From Sporomusa termitida (GTDB lineage: Bacteria; Bacillota; Negativicutes; Sporomusales; Sporomusaceae), in the NCBI RefSeq assembly GCF_007641255.1, contig NZ_CP036259.1:4094501-4158500 (forward strand): DNA of 64,000 bases. The letters are read 5' to 3'. Below are positions 28,160 to 37,059 of this stretch, piece after piece. The position numbers and the translations under genes are program-made. The first letter of the stretch is position 1; every line of letters begins with the position of its first letter. Below the pieces are notes generated by a model. That model did not search any database. It was given only the letters and a program-made list of their open reading frames with translations, and had not been told where the DNA came from.

Positions 28160-28260
28160 AAACTCCCCTGCCTTTACTGCTACCGGACTCACGGGGACGG
28201 TTCTCCTGAGTCTGGTACAAAATGATCTTATTATCTTATTCTACACTGCCCGCCGGCCCC

Positions 28261-29460
28261 CTACTTACTCACACAGTTCCGTCCCTTTTTTTTCGCCCGG
28301 TACAGGGCCGTGTCGGCTGCTTTTATCACTTGCTGTGTTTGTTTATTCTTTTCGCTGCGCTCGGCGACCCCAATACTTATTGTTACAAATAGCTTTTTAC
28401 CGGCTGATTTTCTTTTGGTCTTTTTCGTTTTCTTGCCCTGGTATGTATAAGAGGTTTTCTCCACGGCCATGCGCAATTCCTCCAGGAAAGGCACGGCTTC
28501 CGCAGCTTTAGTGTGCGGAAAGACGATGGTAAACTCTTCCCCGCCATAGCGGAAAGCCCGGCCGCCGCCAGTTACCTTCTGCAATACCGAAGCGACTAAA
28601 CGCAACACATCGTCGCCGGTATCATGGCCGTAAGTATCGTTAAACTTCTTAAAAAAGTCTATGTCCACCATAGCAATTGTATACTCGCCCCGCAGTTTCA
28701 TCAGTTCCTCTTTCAGGGCCCGCCTGGCAGGTAAACCGGTCAGTTCATCAAGGTAAGCCATCGAATAAGAGTCCTGAATCACCGCGATGATCAGCATAAC
28801 GGCAGCAGCACCAAAAAAGACGGGGATCGCTAACGGCTGCGGGTGCAAATGCAACCCCAGCATTGTTGTTACCAATACAGTCAAAATGGCATTATCGATA
28901 TGGGTACGGTTCTTTAGCTGCCGGCCAACGCTTATTATGAAAGCCAGGCTGTAAGCCAGCACTGCCGACGACGGCAGGGGCGTGACAACAGCTGCCGTTG
29001 CCGCCGGCGCCATTTTATCAAAGAAACCGAGAAATATCTGATCATGTGAGACTGTTGCCAGCGCAATATAAAATAACTGAAAACCAATTATGCCAAAACG
29101 GCCGCAGCCCCAGGTATTAAAAATACCGCGTTCTTTTAGCCGGGAAAAAATAAATATATTCACAGGCAGCAGCAAAGAGACAACCGGATATATTATTGCG
29201 GAAAAATCCGGTATCCCGGCGGCAGCTGCCGCTAAATCGCTGAGAGCATATTGGGTCAGGGCAATCACGGTTGTAATAAAAAAGACCCGGCTGCGGTTAA
29301 ACCACCAGCTCAACAACAAAGCAACGGCATAAACTGCATAGGCGGCATTGCTGATCATATTAAACAATGCAGATTCTGTTGCTAGCGCTAAATAAACGAT
29401 ACCGGCAGCAACTAACAGCCCAAAAGGCAGGGTTATAATAAGTGATAGTAGTTTTGCCAT
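28261..29460 (-). CDS. Membrane-bound diguanylate cyclase (GGDEF)
   Basis: About 399 residues. Some eight hydrophobic helices fill residues 1-215, with no obvious extracellular sensor domain. The GGDEF domain has DELTGLPARRALKEEL, DIDFFKKFNDTYGHDTGDD and the active-site signature FRYGGEEFTIVF, so it should make c-di-GMP. A lysine-rich insert (GKKTKKTKRKSAGKK) sits in the last third, which is uncommon. No typical RxxD inhibitory site was identified with certainty. Confidence 0.9.
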   Translation of the reverse strand: MAKLLSLIITLPFGLLVAAGIVYLALATESALFNMISNAAYAVYAVALLLSWWFNRSRVFFITTVIALTQYALSDLAAAAAGIPDFSAIIYPVVSLLLPVNIFIFSRLKERGIFNTWGCGRFGIIGFQLFYIALATVSHDQIFLGFFDKMAPAATAAVVTPLPSSAVLAYSLAFIISVGRQLKNRTHIDNAILTVLVTTMLGLHLHPQPLAIPVFFGAAAVMLIIAVIQDSYSMAYLDELTGLPARRALKEELMKLRGEYTIAMVDIDFFKKFNDTYGHDTGDDVLRLVASVLQKVTGGGRAFRYGGEEFTIVFPHTKAAEAVPFLEELRMAVEKTSYTYQGKKTKKTKRKSAGKKLFVTISIGVAERSEKNKQTQQVIKAADTALYRAKKKGRNCVSK

Positions 29461-29617
29461 CAATTTTGTTAAAATCCCTTCCCAGGTAATAGATACATTG
29501 ATTGAAAAACAAACATCTTTCTACGTTATTATAGCAAATTGCGACATCTATTGTCATTATTTACAGTTCCCGGCCGTGAGTCCCCCCTGTCGCTGCCCTG
29601 AGCCGGCCATAAAAAAC

Positions 29618-29645
29618 AACGATGCGCAGCTGCTGCGCATCGTTA
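29618..29645 (-). terminator. Terminator of the permease gene
   Basis: ACGATGCGCAGC / GCTGCGCATCGT palindrome just beyond the permease stop, followed on the minus strand by TTGTTTTTT. Confidence 0.85.
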
Positions 29646-29652
29646 TTATTTA

Positions 29653-31143
29653 TCAGGGTTCATCTTTTTCCCTCCCCTGCCGGCGGTCAGGCACTGGCTC
29701 CGGGCCTGGCCTTATCGCACCAGTAAGGTCCTCGGCTGCTTCACACTGCGTCGCCAGTGTTTGCAGCTTCCGGCTGCTTACCCCTTGCTTACCAGGCGAA
29801 ATCACAGCCGCTTTACTGCGCCCGGATCTGTCGGCCACCAAAAAGATCACGGAAAACAGCACCACAAAAGCCAGGCCGGCAAACAGACCGGCCCCCTGTC
29901 CGGGAATTAACGGCATACTGACAATAATCAGCACAATACTGGCCAGGGCTATTAATGACGTAGCAGGAAACCCGGGCAGCTGGCAGCGGCCCTCAGGCGG
30001 ACACCCCTGCTGCTTGCGCAGTTTATAATGGGTTAAAAGAATCACCAAATAAGAGAAAAGCAAGGCAAACCCACCAGAGCTAACCAGGAAAAGATAAACC
30101 TGGGCCGGCAGCAATAAGCCGATCCCCAGCGCGGCCAGCATCGAAAAACCGGAAAAGCCAATCCCCTTATAGGGTATATCCCCCTGATCCTGCAGCCAGG
30201 CCGGGGCGTGGCCCTCAGCTGCCAGTGACCGCAGCATACGCCCCAGCCCGAACATGGCCGCCAGCATGGTGGAGAGAATGGCCGTTACCAGCACAATATT
30301 AATTATATTGCCGGCCCAGGTAAAGTTCCAGCTTGTCAGTGCTGTGACCAGCGGACTCTGCGCCGGCGTCAGAACAGCGGTTGGCACCAGCAGTAATAAA
30401 GCGGCAATGGCCGCCACATATAACCCGGTTAAGCCAAAAACAGTATAAGTAATTGCCCGGGGCACAGTCTTCCCCGGCTCGGCAGTTTCCGAGGCGGCCA
30501 GGCCAATCACCTCAAAGCCGGCATAGGAAAACATAACAATCAGCATACTCCCGGCCAGGCCGCCAATCCCCCCCGGCAATAGGGGCTGGGCGGTCACGGC
30601 GCCGGCGCCGGCCTCCCGCAGCCCCGGCATAAGGCCGCTGACAATCGCCAGTCCCAGAACCACAAAACCAACAATGGCAATCAGTTTGATTGCGGCCAGT
30701 CCACTTTCCAGCTTGCTTAAACGCTCAGCCCCCAATAGATTGAGCAAGGTGACAATGGCGATAATGGCCGCGCCGAGCAGTGGCAGGGACAGACCCGGCC
30801 GCCAGCCCCGCAGTAATTCCGACACGGCAATCGCCTCACTGGACATCGCCAGCACTAACCCCGTCCAGTACACCCAGCCTACAACAAACCCGACCGCCGG
30901 CCCATAGGCTCTTTCGGCAAAGGTGCGGAACGATCCCGGGGCCGGATCGGCAACCGTCATTTCCGACAAGGCATACAGGATCGCATAAACCAGAGCACCA
31001 CCAGCCAGATAAGCAATGATAATTGCAGGGCCTGCGGCCCGGATGGCAACCGCAGACCCGAGAAAAAACGAGCCGCCAATCACTGTTCCTAATGCCAGCA
31101 TCGTTAACTGCCAGGCCGACAGGCCTGCTCCGTGCTTCTTCAA
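29653..31143 (-). CDS. APC-superfamily amino acid permease
   Basis: 496 residues, about twelve membrane helices. The first helix has the APC signature TVIGGSFFLGSAVAIRAAGP, and the second LAGGALVYAILYALSEM. The C-terminal ~50 residues are a hydrophilic tail. It should import an amino acid by H+ symport or exchange. The substrate is not predictable from the neighbours. It is a single-gene unit with its own terminator. Confidence 0.85.
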   Translation of the reverse strand: MKKHGAGLSAWQLTMLALGTVIGGSFFLGSAVAIRAAGPAIIIAYLAGGALVYAILYALSEMTVADPAPGSFRTFAERAYGPAVGFVVGWVYWTGLVLAMSSEAIAVSELLRGWRPGLSLPLLGAAIIAIVTLLNLLGAERLSKLESGLAAIKLIAIVGFVVLGLAIVSGLMPGLREAGAGAVTAQPLLPGGIGGLAGSMLIVMFSYAGFEVIGLAASETAEPGKTVPRAITYTVFGLTGLYVAAIAALLLLVPTAVLTPAQSPLVTALTSWNFTWAGNIINIVLVTAILSTMLAAMFGLGRMLRSLAAEGHAPAWLQDQGDIPYKGIGFSGFSMLAALGIGLLLPAQVYLFLVSSGGFALLFSYLVILLTHYKLRKQQGCPPEGRCQLPGFPATSLIALASIVLIIVSMPLIPGQGAGLFAGLAFVVLFSVIFLVADRSGRSKAAVISPGKQGVSSRKLQTLATQCEAAEDLTGAIRPGPEPVPDRRQGREKDEP

Positions 31144-31683
31144 ATTACCCCTCCTTATAAACCTGTTGCGTATATATCAAGTATCTGCGCAGAACAGTTA
31201 TGTTATGAGTGGCGTATTGCTATAAATAAAGAAAACACGGCTTGCGCCGAGCCTTTGGCGAAAGCGGAAGCCGATGTTGGCCTATCCAGGGAAAGTTATA
31301 CTTTCTTTCAGGATAAAAAACCGCCGGCGCGGTCTTTGGGCTTTGCGCCTGGCAGATAATGCTGGCAAACAAGGGCCTGAGCTTACTTTTGGCAGCGACC
31401 CAAAAGTAACAAAAAGTCTAGGCCCGAAGCCGCCCAAAGCTAAAGGGCCGGAGGTTGCCGGGGTTACGGGGGCGCCGTCTCCTTGCCCAAACCGGGCATT
31501 AACCTTGGCAATCCTTGGTCTATGGACTTTCTGCCTCGCAAAACTTATACATTCTGATACATAATTAAGAAAAGACTTGGCTTGTGCCAAGTCCCTCAGG
31601 ATGCCGGCAGAAGTCGCCTGGGCCCTTTAGGGTATAGTCGTTCTTATGTCCACAAAATTTATTATAAATCTGGCAGGCCAAAG
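31144..31683. repeat. Gap filled with dispersed extragenic repeats
   Basis: No convincing gene is present. At 31226-31292 begins AAAGAAAACACGGCTTGCGC, a repeat that recurs at 34906-34972 directly behind another gene. At 31380-31420 an inverted repeat CTTACTTTTGG / CCAAAAGTAA occurs, and at 31569-31592 a small hairpin ACTTGGC / GCCAAGT. A 102-codon open frame here is a by-product of these repeats. Confidence 0.6.
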
Positions 31684-31703
31684 AAGAGCCTAAGCAGGCT
31701 CTT
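31684..31703. terminator. Small hairpin downstream of panD
   Basis: AAGAGCCT / AGGCTCTT, eight pairs with a 4-base loop. The U-tract is weak in the panD direction (CTTTGGCC), so termination is only probable. Confidence 0.5.
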
Positions 31704-31754
31704 CCGGTAACTACGGCTATTCATTTGCGGCCGGGGCTGCAGCCGCCCACAGTC

Positions 31755-32138
31755 TTAGCTAACCTGCCCGTGCAGTTCACCCGCTTTGGTGTCAACAACG
31801 CGATTGCGCTCATCCACCATTACCACAACAGGTTTTATTTGTCTGGCCTCCTGTTCACTCACCAGCGCGTACGCAATAATAATAACAATATCACCCGGCT
31901 GCACCAGCCTGGCCGCCGCGCCATTGAGACAAACAATACCTGAGTTTTCCTTGCCGGTAATGGTGTAGGTTTCCAAGCGGGCTCCATTGTTATTGTTAAC
32001 AATCTGGACCTTTTCCCCAGGCAGAATATGAGCCGCCCGCAATAAGGCCGCATCGATAGTGATACTGCCCATATAATTTAGATTCGCCTCAGTAACCGTT
32101 GCCCGGTGAATCTTCGATTTCATCATCGTTATCAACAT
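31755..32138 (-). CDS. panD: Aspartate 1-decarboxylase
   Basis: 127 residues, the normal length. The self-cleavage site Gly-Ser is in [12 protein letters not shown] (~residue 24), giving the pyruvoyl group. The N-terminus [18 protein letters not shown] is family-typical. It makes beta-alanine for pantothenate. It is 10 bp after panC with AGGAGG before the ATG. Confidence 0.97.
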   Translation of the reverse strand: MLITMMKSKIHRATVTEANLNYMGSITIDAALLRAAHILPGEKVQIVNNNNGARLETYTITGKENSGIVCLNGAAARLVQPGDIVIIIAYALVSEQEARQIKPVVVMVDERNRVVDTKAGELHGQVS

Positions 32139-32148
32139 CTGCTTCCTC

Positions 32149-33006
32149 CTAAGTACGGCTGGGGGTCAGAATAATATTATCAATTAGCCGGGTAGCGCCA
32201 AACCTGACCGCAACTGCGAGCAAAACGTCCTGATTCAAAACAGCGATCTCCGCCAGGTCAGGAAAGGAGTACAGCTCCACATAGTCCACATTGGCCTGGG
32301 GTGCCGACTGGATATGGCTCAGGACGGCCTCCCTGATCGCCGCAGGCTCCTGCTCGCCGGCGGCAGCCATTTCCCTGGCTTTTGCCAAACCCTGACTTAG
32401 CACCAGGGCAGCCTGGCGCTGCTCGCTGCTTAAATACGCGTTGCGCGAGCTTTTGGCCAGACCGTCCTCATCCCGGACAATCGGAACCATAACGATCTCC
32501 GGTACCATATTCAGGTCACGGACCATCTTCCTGAGCACAATGACCTGTTGCGCATCCTTTTGCCCAAAAAAAGCCTGATCGGGCTGCACGATGTTAAACA
32601 GTTTTGTCACTACTGTGGCCACCCCGCGAAAATGCGTGGGCCGCGACCGACCGCATAACTTGTCGGTTACGCCCGTTACCTCCACCCAGGTTCCCCATCC
32701 GTCCGGATACAATTCCCGCGCCGGGGGATGAAATACAGCGTCCACACCGGCTGAACGGCAGACTGCCAAATCCTCGGCCCAGGTGCGCGGATAGGCCGTA
32801 AAATCCTCATTGGGTCCAAATTGGGTTGGATTGACAAAGATACTGACAACTACAATATCACAGTTTTTTTTGGCTTGCTGCATCAGGGCCAGGTGCCCGG
32901 CGTGAAGGGCGCCCATGGTAGGAACAAAACCAATACTTTTTCCCGCCTGTCTGGCCTCAGCCACCAAAACCCGCATGGCCGCAACCGTTTCAACAATGGT
33001 AGCCAT
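32149..33006 (-). CDS. panC: Pantothenate synthetase
   Basis: 285 residues from the ATG at 33006 (GGAGAG site); the open frame runs 78 bases further without one. ATP-binding motifs [15 protein letters not shown] (HIGH-type) and [16 protein letters not shown] (KMSKS-like) are complete, as is FFGQKDAQQ. It joins pantoate and beta-alanine. panB is not in this two-gene operon, so pantoate must be made from genes elsewhere. Confidence 0.97.
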   Translation of the reverse strand: MATIVETVAAMRVLVAEARQAGKSIGFVPTMGALHAGHLALMQQAKKNCDIVVVSIFVNPTQFGPNEDFTAYPRTWAEDLAVCRSAGVDAVFHPPARELYPDGWGTWVEVTGVTDKLCGRSRPTHFRGVATVVTKLFNIVQPDQAFFGQKDAQQVIVLRKMVRDLNMVPEIVMVPIVRDEDGLAKSSRNAYLSSEQRQAALVLSQGLAKAREMAAAGEQEPAAIREAVLSHIQSAPQANVDYVELYSFPDLAEIAVLNQDVLLAVAVRFGATRLIDNIILTPSRT

Positions 33007-33254
33007 ATCCCACTCTCCAATCATAATGGGTAAATAAAAAACCTTCTTGGCCGCACTCAGTACAGACAAGAAGGCATACTCCACCGGTTGAAGGTTTACC
33101 CGTCTAAGTCCATAGGATCCAAGCGGTATAGAAAAATGATTTATTTACCTTTAGTAACAGCCTTTGACAGTATGACCCCAAGAGTATCATCCATCTTACG
33201 GCTGGAATATATTCATGTTACTATAAAAATCGTGTTGCGGCAATATAAATTTCC

Positions 33255-34088
33255 CTATCCCGGCAATTTTTTATCATAGGGAAGGGGAATATATTGAACC
33301 GAGGGGCGCTGCTGAGCCGGCTGCGGATATAATTCCATGAGTTCATATACCTCCAAAGGCATTTCATTGCAAACGGAAGGCAACTCCATCTCCCGTAATT
33401 TTTCACAGGTAATCGGATAATCATGGGTCCAGCGTCCTTCGGCCAGCATCTTGGCCAGCTCCTTGGCTTTTGCGGCCGGCAGCTTGTCGAGCAGCAGGAT
33501 TTCGACAAACTCCTGGACCTGCCGGACGGCTTTTGCGGCCATATCAGCCAGAATCAGGGTATTGTCGTCAATGCGGTTAATATTTTTTTGTTGGACAACC
33601 TGTAAAATCGAGGCCGCCGGATACTGTCCCAGCTGCGGGTCCACCGGCCCTAAAACGGCATTGGGATCAAGAACAATTTCATCTGCCGCCAGTGATATCA
33701 TCGTGCCGCCGGACATCGCATAATGAGGTACAAAAACAGTAACTTTCGCCCGGTGCTGCTGCAGGGCTCTGGCAATTTGCTCGGAAGCCAGAACTAAGCC
33801 GCCAGGGGTATGCAGTATTAAATCAATCGGCATATCATCCGGGGTTAGCCGGATGGCCCGCAGAATATGTTCAGAGTCTTCCACATTAATATAGCGGCTG
33901 ATCGGTATACCAAGAAGACTGATTGCCTCCTGCCGGTGAATCAGGCTGATAACGCGCGACTGCCGCTGCTCTTCAATTTTACGCAGCAGGTTGAACCGCC
34001 GCACGGCAATACTTCTTTGCTGTACCATCGGCAAAACGGTAAACACCAGAAACACAATCCAGATTATGTCAGTAAAGCCAAAATTCAT
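33255..34088 (-). CDS. ClpP-fold serine protease, SDH/SppA-like, membrane-anchored
   Basis: 277 residues. One N-terminal membrane helix (IIWIVFLVFTVLPMV), then a ClpP/crotonase-like domain: LILHTPGGLVLASEQIA and the nucleophile region PHYAMSGGTMISLAADEIV with serine in MSGG, followed by DPNAVLGPVDPQLG. The lysine of a Ser-Lys dyad is probably in the region after residue 170. The family is annotated as SDH-type Clp-fold proteinases; the cellular role is not known to me, membrane protein quality control is likely. Confidence 0.85.
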   Translation of the reverse strand: MNFGFTDIIWIVFLVFTVLPMVQQRSIAVRRFNLLRKIEEQRQSRVISLIHRQEAISLLGIPISRYINVEDSEHILRAIRLTPDDMPIDLILHTPGGLVLASEQIARALQQHRAKVTVFVPHYAMSGGTMISLAADEIVLDPNAVLGPVDPQLGQYPAASILQVVQQKNINRIDDNTLILADMAAKAVRQVQEFVEILLLDKLPAAKAKELAKMLAEGRWTHDYPITCEKLREMELPSVCNEMPLEVYELMELYPQPAQQRPSVQYIPLPYDKKLPG

Positions 34089-34267
34089 TTCATCACCTCA
34101 TACGACATTTTTCTAAATATATTAGACTTCTACCGCCGTTTTCCCTGCAACAGCCAGAGGTGGAAATTACAGGTATGTTGGAGCGCGCTAAATTAGTTGC
34201 TTGCATATACCAGGAATGTAGACGCGAAAATTTGAGACACTAACAATAAAATAAGGAGGGATTTAAT

Positions 34268-34906
34268 TTGGAACGAAAATCAGCCAAACGTAAACAGCTG
34301 AGCAACCAGTTTCGCCGCAAATATAAACGGTATGCTGCCGCCCTGGCCGGCGCCGCCATTTTGTCCGGTGCCGCCCTGCCAGGTATCCCGGCCGCCCAAG
34401 CCTTTGCCGCTGAAAGTCCCTCAGATTCACGTGTTCCGGCGGCAACCTATTCAACCAAGGACAAGAATACAAAAACAACGGTAAAAAAAGTCTATGGCGA
34501 AAGCAACCGGCATAAAGACCGCAACGGCCCGCCGGGCCGGGGCTGGCATGAGCACAATCACAGCTGGCCGGGTTCTAATGAAAACCAGGCCTGGTATCAG
34601 GATGGAAAGATCTATTATCGCGGTGATTCCAACTATTATCGCAGTGATTCCAACCGTTATCGCAATAATGCCAACTATTACCGTTCCAACTATGCCTATG
34701 CTATCAGCAATCCGGTAGATGTTGTAAAAAGTGCGGCCGCGCGCTATGGCTTCAACCGCACTACGGATTCATTTACCCTGCTGTCCCGGACAAGCAGCAG
34801 AGCCATCGTGGAAGTAATTAAAAGCGACACAGGCCAAATATTTAATATGGTTCTGGAAAGAACCAGCAACAATGACTGGCGGATTGTAGGCACACTGGCA
34901 AGATAA
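34268..34906 (+). CDS. Secreted protein of unknown function with Tyr/Asn-rich middle
   Basis: 212 residues starting at TTG after AGGAGGG. An N-terminal basic segment is followed by a signal-peptide helix (AAALAGAAILSGAALPG) and a likely cleavage after AQAFA. The middle is rich in Tyr, Asn, Ser and Arg with repeats of YYRGDSN / YYRSDSN / YRNNANYYR. The C-terminal ~65 residues (NPVDVVKSAAARYGFN onward) look like a compact folded domain. I do not recognise a family. The gene is the only secreted protein on the plus strand here. Confidence 0.75.
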   Translation: MERKSAKRKQLSNQFRRKYKRYAAALAGAAILSGAALPGIPAAQAFAAESPSDSRVPAATYSTKDKNTKTTVKKVYGESNRHKDRNGPPGRGWHEHNHSWPGSNENQAWYQDGKIYYRGDSNYYRSDSNRYRNNANYYRSNYAYAISNPVDVVKSAAARYGFNRTTDSFTLLSRTSSRAIVEVIKSDTGQIFNMVLERTSNNDWRIVGTLAR

Positions 34907-35030
34907 AGAAAACACGGCTTACGCCGAGCCTTAGCGAAAGCGTAAGCCGATGTTGCCCTTATCCAGGACGCCGCTAGAGAAGCAGGGGGACGTTCATTTT
35001 GCTTCCCCCGCCCGCCTGCTTCCCCAGGAA
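34906..35030. repeat. Extragenic repeat plus half of a hairpin element
   Basis: Bases 34906-34972 repeat the element at 31226-31292 (AAAGAAAACACGGCTT...GTTG...ATCCAGG). Directly after, GAAGCAGGGGGACGTTCATT matches the left arm of the hairpin elements at 48516 and 50371, but the loop and right arm are shortened. Confidence 0.6.
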
Positions 35031-35094
35031 AACTTCCTGGCAGTACGCGGATCTGACTTGCAATCCCCCGCAAACAAGCTATAAATAGGTGAAA

Positions 35095-35190
35095 TTAAAG
35101 TCGCCGTGACCTGAAAGTGTTGACGCACTTCCAGGCCCGCGCAAGGTGAAAAAGGCACCTACACGTAACAGTCAAGCTGTCCACGACGAC
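35095..35190 (-). ncRNA. Candidate structured small RNA, copy 1
   Basis: A sigma-70 type promoter on the minus strand (TTGTGT, 18 bp, TATAAT at 35197-35202) precedes ~95 bases that are nearly the same as 49400-49496. Three stems are kept in both copies while loops differ: ACAG/CTGT, AGGTG/CACCT and CCTGGAAGTG/CACTTTCAGG, enclosed by GTCG...CGAC. No sensible reading frame is conserved. Function unknown. Confidence 0.55.
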
Positions 35191-35429
35191 ATGTCTATTA
35201 TACACCGCGCTTTGGCCGCTACACAAGCGGAAGGACGCAGATCTAAAGGATGATGTTGCCGCCGGCGCCGGGCTGTGAGTGCGACTGGACACAGCAGACC
35301 ATTCATTCTCGCCTCACTAACAATTGTCGGCAGCAGGCCAGCCTTGCCTTACAGGTGTGACGGCCTTGCTGTCCAGGCCGGATCTGGCCGGCTTATTAGT
35401 ATTTAGGCTTTAGCAGACGACGAAGCAAA

Positions 35430-35461
35430 GCGCATGTGTAGGCTAACAACCTCGCATGCGC
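35430..35461. other. Conserved stem-loop upstream of small gene, copy 1
   Basis: GCGCATG / CATGCGC with inner AGG/CCT pairing; the same hairpin stands at 49736-49767 in the sister locus. It lies about 80 bp before the small gene's start, in what would be its leader. Confidence 0.5.
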
Positions 35462-35541
35462 TTTAATTTCCCCCTGAAAACAGCTGGCGGCAGTGCTGCC
35501 TGGCAGCGCTCTGCCCCAGCCTCAGTAGGGGGGGTATACAT

Positions 35542-35868
35542 ATGTTTCACGAAACCGAAACCCGGCTCAGGCCAACGGTCCACGCTACCAGCCCCCGGCA
35601 CCGGCGACGGCCATTCTGCCGGCACCAAGCACCAGTCCGGGGGCACCGGCGGCCAGGAGCGGGACAGGCGGGCCGAGTGGTACTGACAACGATGTTAAAC
35701 CAGGCTTTTGACCAATATGTTTTTACCAGAGTCGATCATATCCTCAAGCTGGCCGATACGAATGATGCCGGCTACAGGAAAACGGCTGAGGAAGTCAGTG
35801 CCGCCCTGGACCGGCTGCTGGGGAGAAGCGCGGGGACGTTCTTTTTGCTTCGCAAAAAACCAAAATAA
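35542..35868 (+). CDS. Small protein, truncated copy of the 49.8-kb gene
   Basis: 108 residues, start ATG after AGGGGGGG. Residues ~50-90 (LNQAFDQYVFTRVDHILKLA onward) closely match the 150-residue protein at 49846-50298. The N-terminal linker is longer and different, and the last ~15 residues (RSAGTFFLLRKKPK) come from a hairpin repeat that replaced the normal C-terminal third. It is therefore probably a damaged gene. Confidence 0.55.
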   Translation: MFHETETRLRPTVHATSPRHRRRPFCRHQAPVRGHRRPGAGQAGRVVLTTMLNQAFDQYVFTRVDHILKLADTNDAGYRKTAEEVSAALDRLLGRSAGTFFLLRKKPK

Positions 35869-35926
35869 ACACTGAAGCTAACCAATGCCTTCGGTAATAT
35901 ACAGAATGGTTACAGTCGCAGGTAAA
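35825..35926. repeat. Repeat A, left copy (hairpin-element arm plus unique flank)
   Basis: GAAGCGCGGGGACGTTCTTT, the loop, and the adjoining AATGCC.TCGGTAATATACAG segment. The same ~100 bp recurs at 37657-37758. This copy lies downstream of yqeB; the other lies downstream of the sigma-54 regulator gene. Confidence 0.7.
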
Positions 35927-36025
35927 ATTACCACCGGTAAAAAAGGGCTACAACCCTAACGACCTTATCCTTTTGTTATAAAGCAACCCGTTACTCGCAG
36001 GTATCTGACATCAGATAGCTTATGC

Positions 36026-36955
36026 TCACAGCCATGAACATTTTCCTTTTCCGTAGATTTTTAACCGTTTTTTTGTTGCTTGCCTGTATATAGAGTGTTT
36101 TTTAAAACGCCGTTGCTGGCAACTGCAATACCGGTTTATTCCCTGATCAAACAAAAGGATTGCTTCCAGCACACCACCTGCAATCGCCAGGGCCTTATCG
36201 GAAATGGTAAAACAATGTTCCCGGCAGCAACGGGGATCAATATCCCCAATTTTCATACGGGTGAATACCTGAAGACCATTGTGGAGCAAACCACGGAGAG
36301 TACCGGCGATGGGGGCGAACACAGGCTGGCCATTAACATAGCCAACAATATCGCCGGCGTTTACCTGCTCGCCAATTGTCTGTACGCCTTGAAAAATGCC
36401 ATCGGCACCTGCCCGCAGAACACGTTCGGCAGTATAGCCGCCAATATTGCCGGGAATCCCGGTATTGGGCAGTGCGGGCCGGTCGGTCAGCACCCGGCCC
36501 AAATTGTGACCGCGCATGGTTTCGATAACAGCGTGAACATCCCGGCCGGGGATAAAGCCAGGGCCGACGCCAATGACAACCGGCGCATGACTGCGTAATG
36601 TGCCGGTATTTTTTTTCGCGATAATGGCATCAACTACAATCCGGGGTCCCAGAGCAGCAATAGAACTCCGGTCCGGATCGACCAGTACAGGAATCTGGCG
36701 CCGATGTAAGGTTGCCGCCACTTCGGGCAGACCAACCCGCACAGCCGTAATACCTTCTACTTCCGCCCTGCCGTCGTAAATAGCCTGGGCAAAGGCGACC
36801 GTACGGCGTACTACTGTCGGCTGGGCAAGTTCAGTCATGACAATGGAGAAACCACTGCGAAACAAACGATAGGCTATGCCTGTGGCAATGTCGCCGGCAC
36901 CTCTGATAACAACGAGCCGGCTGGCCGGTATCTTGGCAATAAACGTCAAATTCAA
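36026..36955 (-). CDS. yqeB: YqeB/EF2563-family selenium-dependent molybdenum hydroxylase maturation protein
   Basis: 309 residues. The N-terminus VVIRGAGDIATGIAYRLFRSGF is a Rossmann motif; VVDAIIAKKNTGT, GVGPGFIPGRDVHAVIET and GEIGGYTAERV-like GNIGGYTAERVLRAG are family signatures. yqeB co-occurs with Se-dependent molybdenum hydroxylases, where selenium is a labile ligand of the Mo site rather than selenocysteine. The E. barkeri nicotinate dehydrogenase is such an enzyme, so this gene probably serves the ndh product 12 kb away. The last ~30 residues are basic and not family-like, perhaps read-through into repeat-derived sequence. Confidence 0.85.
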   Translation of the reverse strand: MNLTFIAKIPASRLVVIRGAGDIATGIAYRLFRSGFSIVMTELAQPTVVRRTVAFAQAIYDGRAEVEGITAVRVGLPEVAATLHRRQIPVLVDPDRSSIAALGPRIVVDAIIAKKNTGTLRSHAPVVIGVGPGFIPGRDVHAVIETMRGHNLGRVLTDRPALPNTGIPGNIGGYTAERVLRAGADGIFQGVQTIGEQVNAGDIVGYVNGQPVFAPIAGTLRGLLHNGLQVFTRMKIGDIDPRCCREHCFTISDKALAIAGGVLEAILLFDQGINRYCSCQQRRFKKHSIYRQATKKRLKIYGKGKCSWL

Positions 36956-36958
36956 GCA

Positions 36959-37059
36959 CCTCCTCTTGGCAGGTTACGCCCTGACTACCCGGCCATCGTG
37001 AGCCGGCAAGCAAGGGACTTTCATTTTAGGTGGCAATAATATTGGTTTCCGCATTTTCA
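36959..37059. repeat. Repeat B, left copy: remnant of the regulator 3' end
   Basis: About 100 bp match 37829-37930. The right-hand part corresponds to the last codons of the sigma-54 regulator (MRENNIIAT) but has a one-base deletion that destroys the stop; the rest equals the DNA beyond that gene. It sits directly upstream of yqeB. Confidence 0.75.

Noticed and set aside
31282-31590. A 102-codon open frame on the minus strand
   Set aside because: It lies wholly within dispersed repeats, has no ribosome site and reads as low-complexity Arg/Pro sequence; a by-product of the repeats.
36959-37059. Riboswitch in front of yqeB
   Set aside because: The conserved sequence is explained by duplication of the regulator's 3' end and flank (37829-37930), and I could not match it to a known riboswitch.
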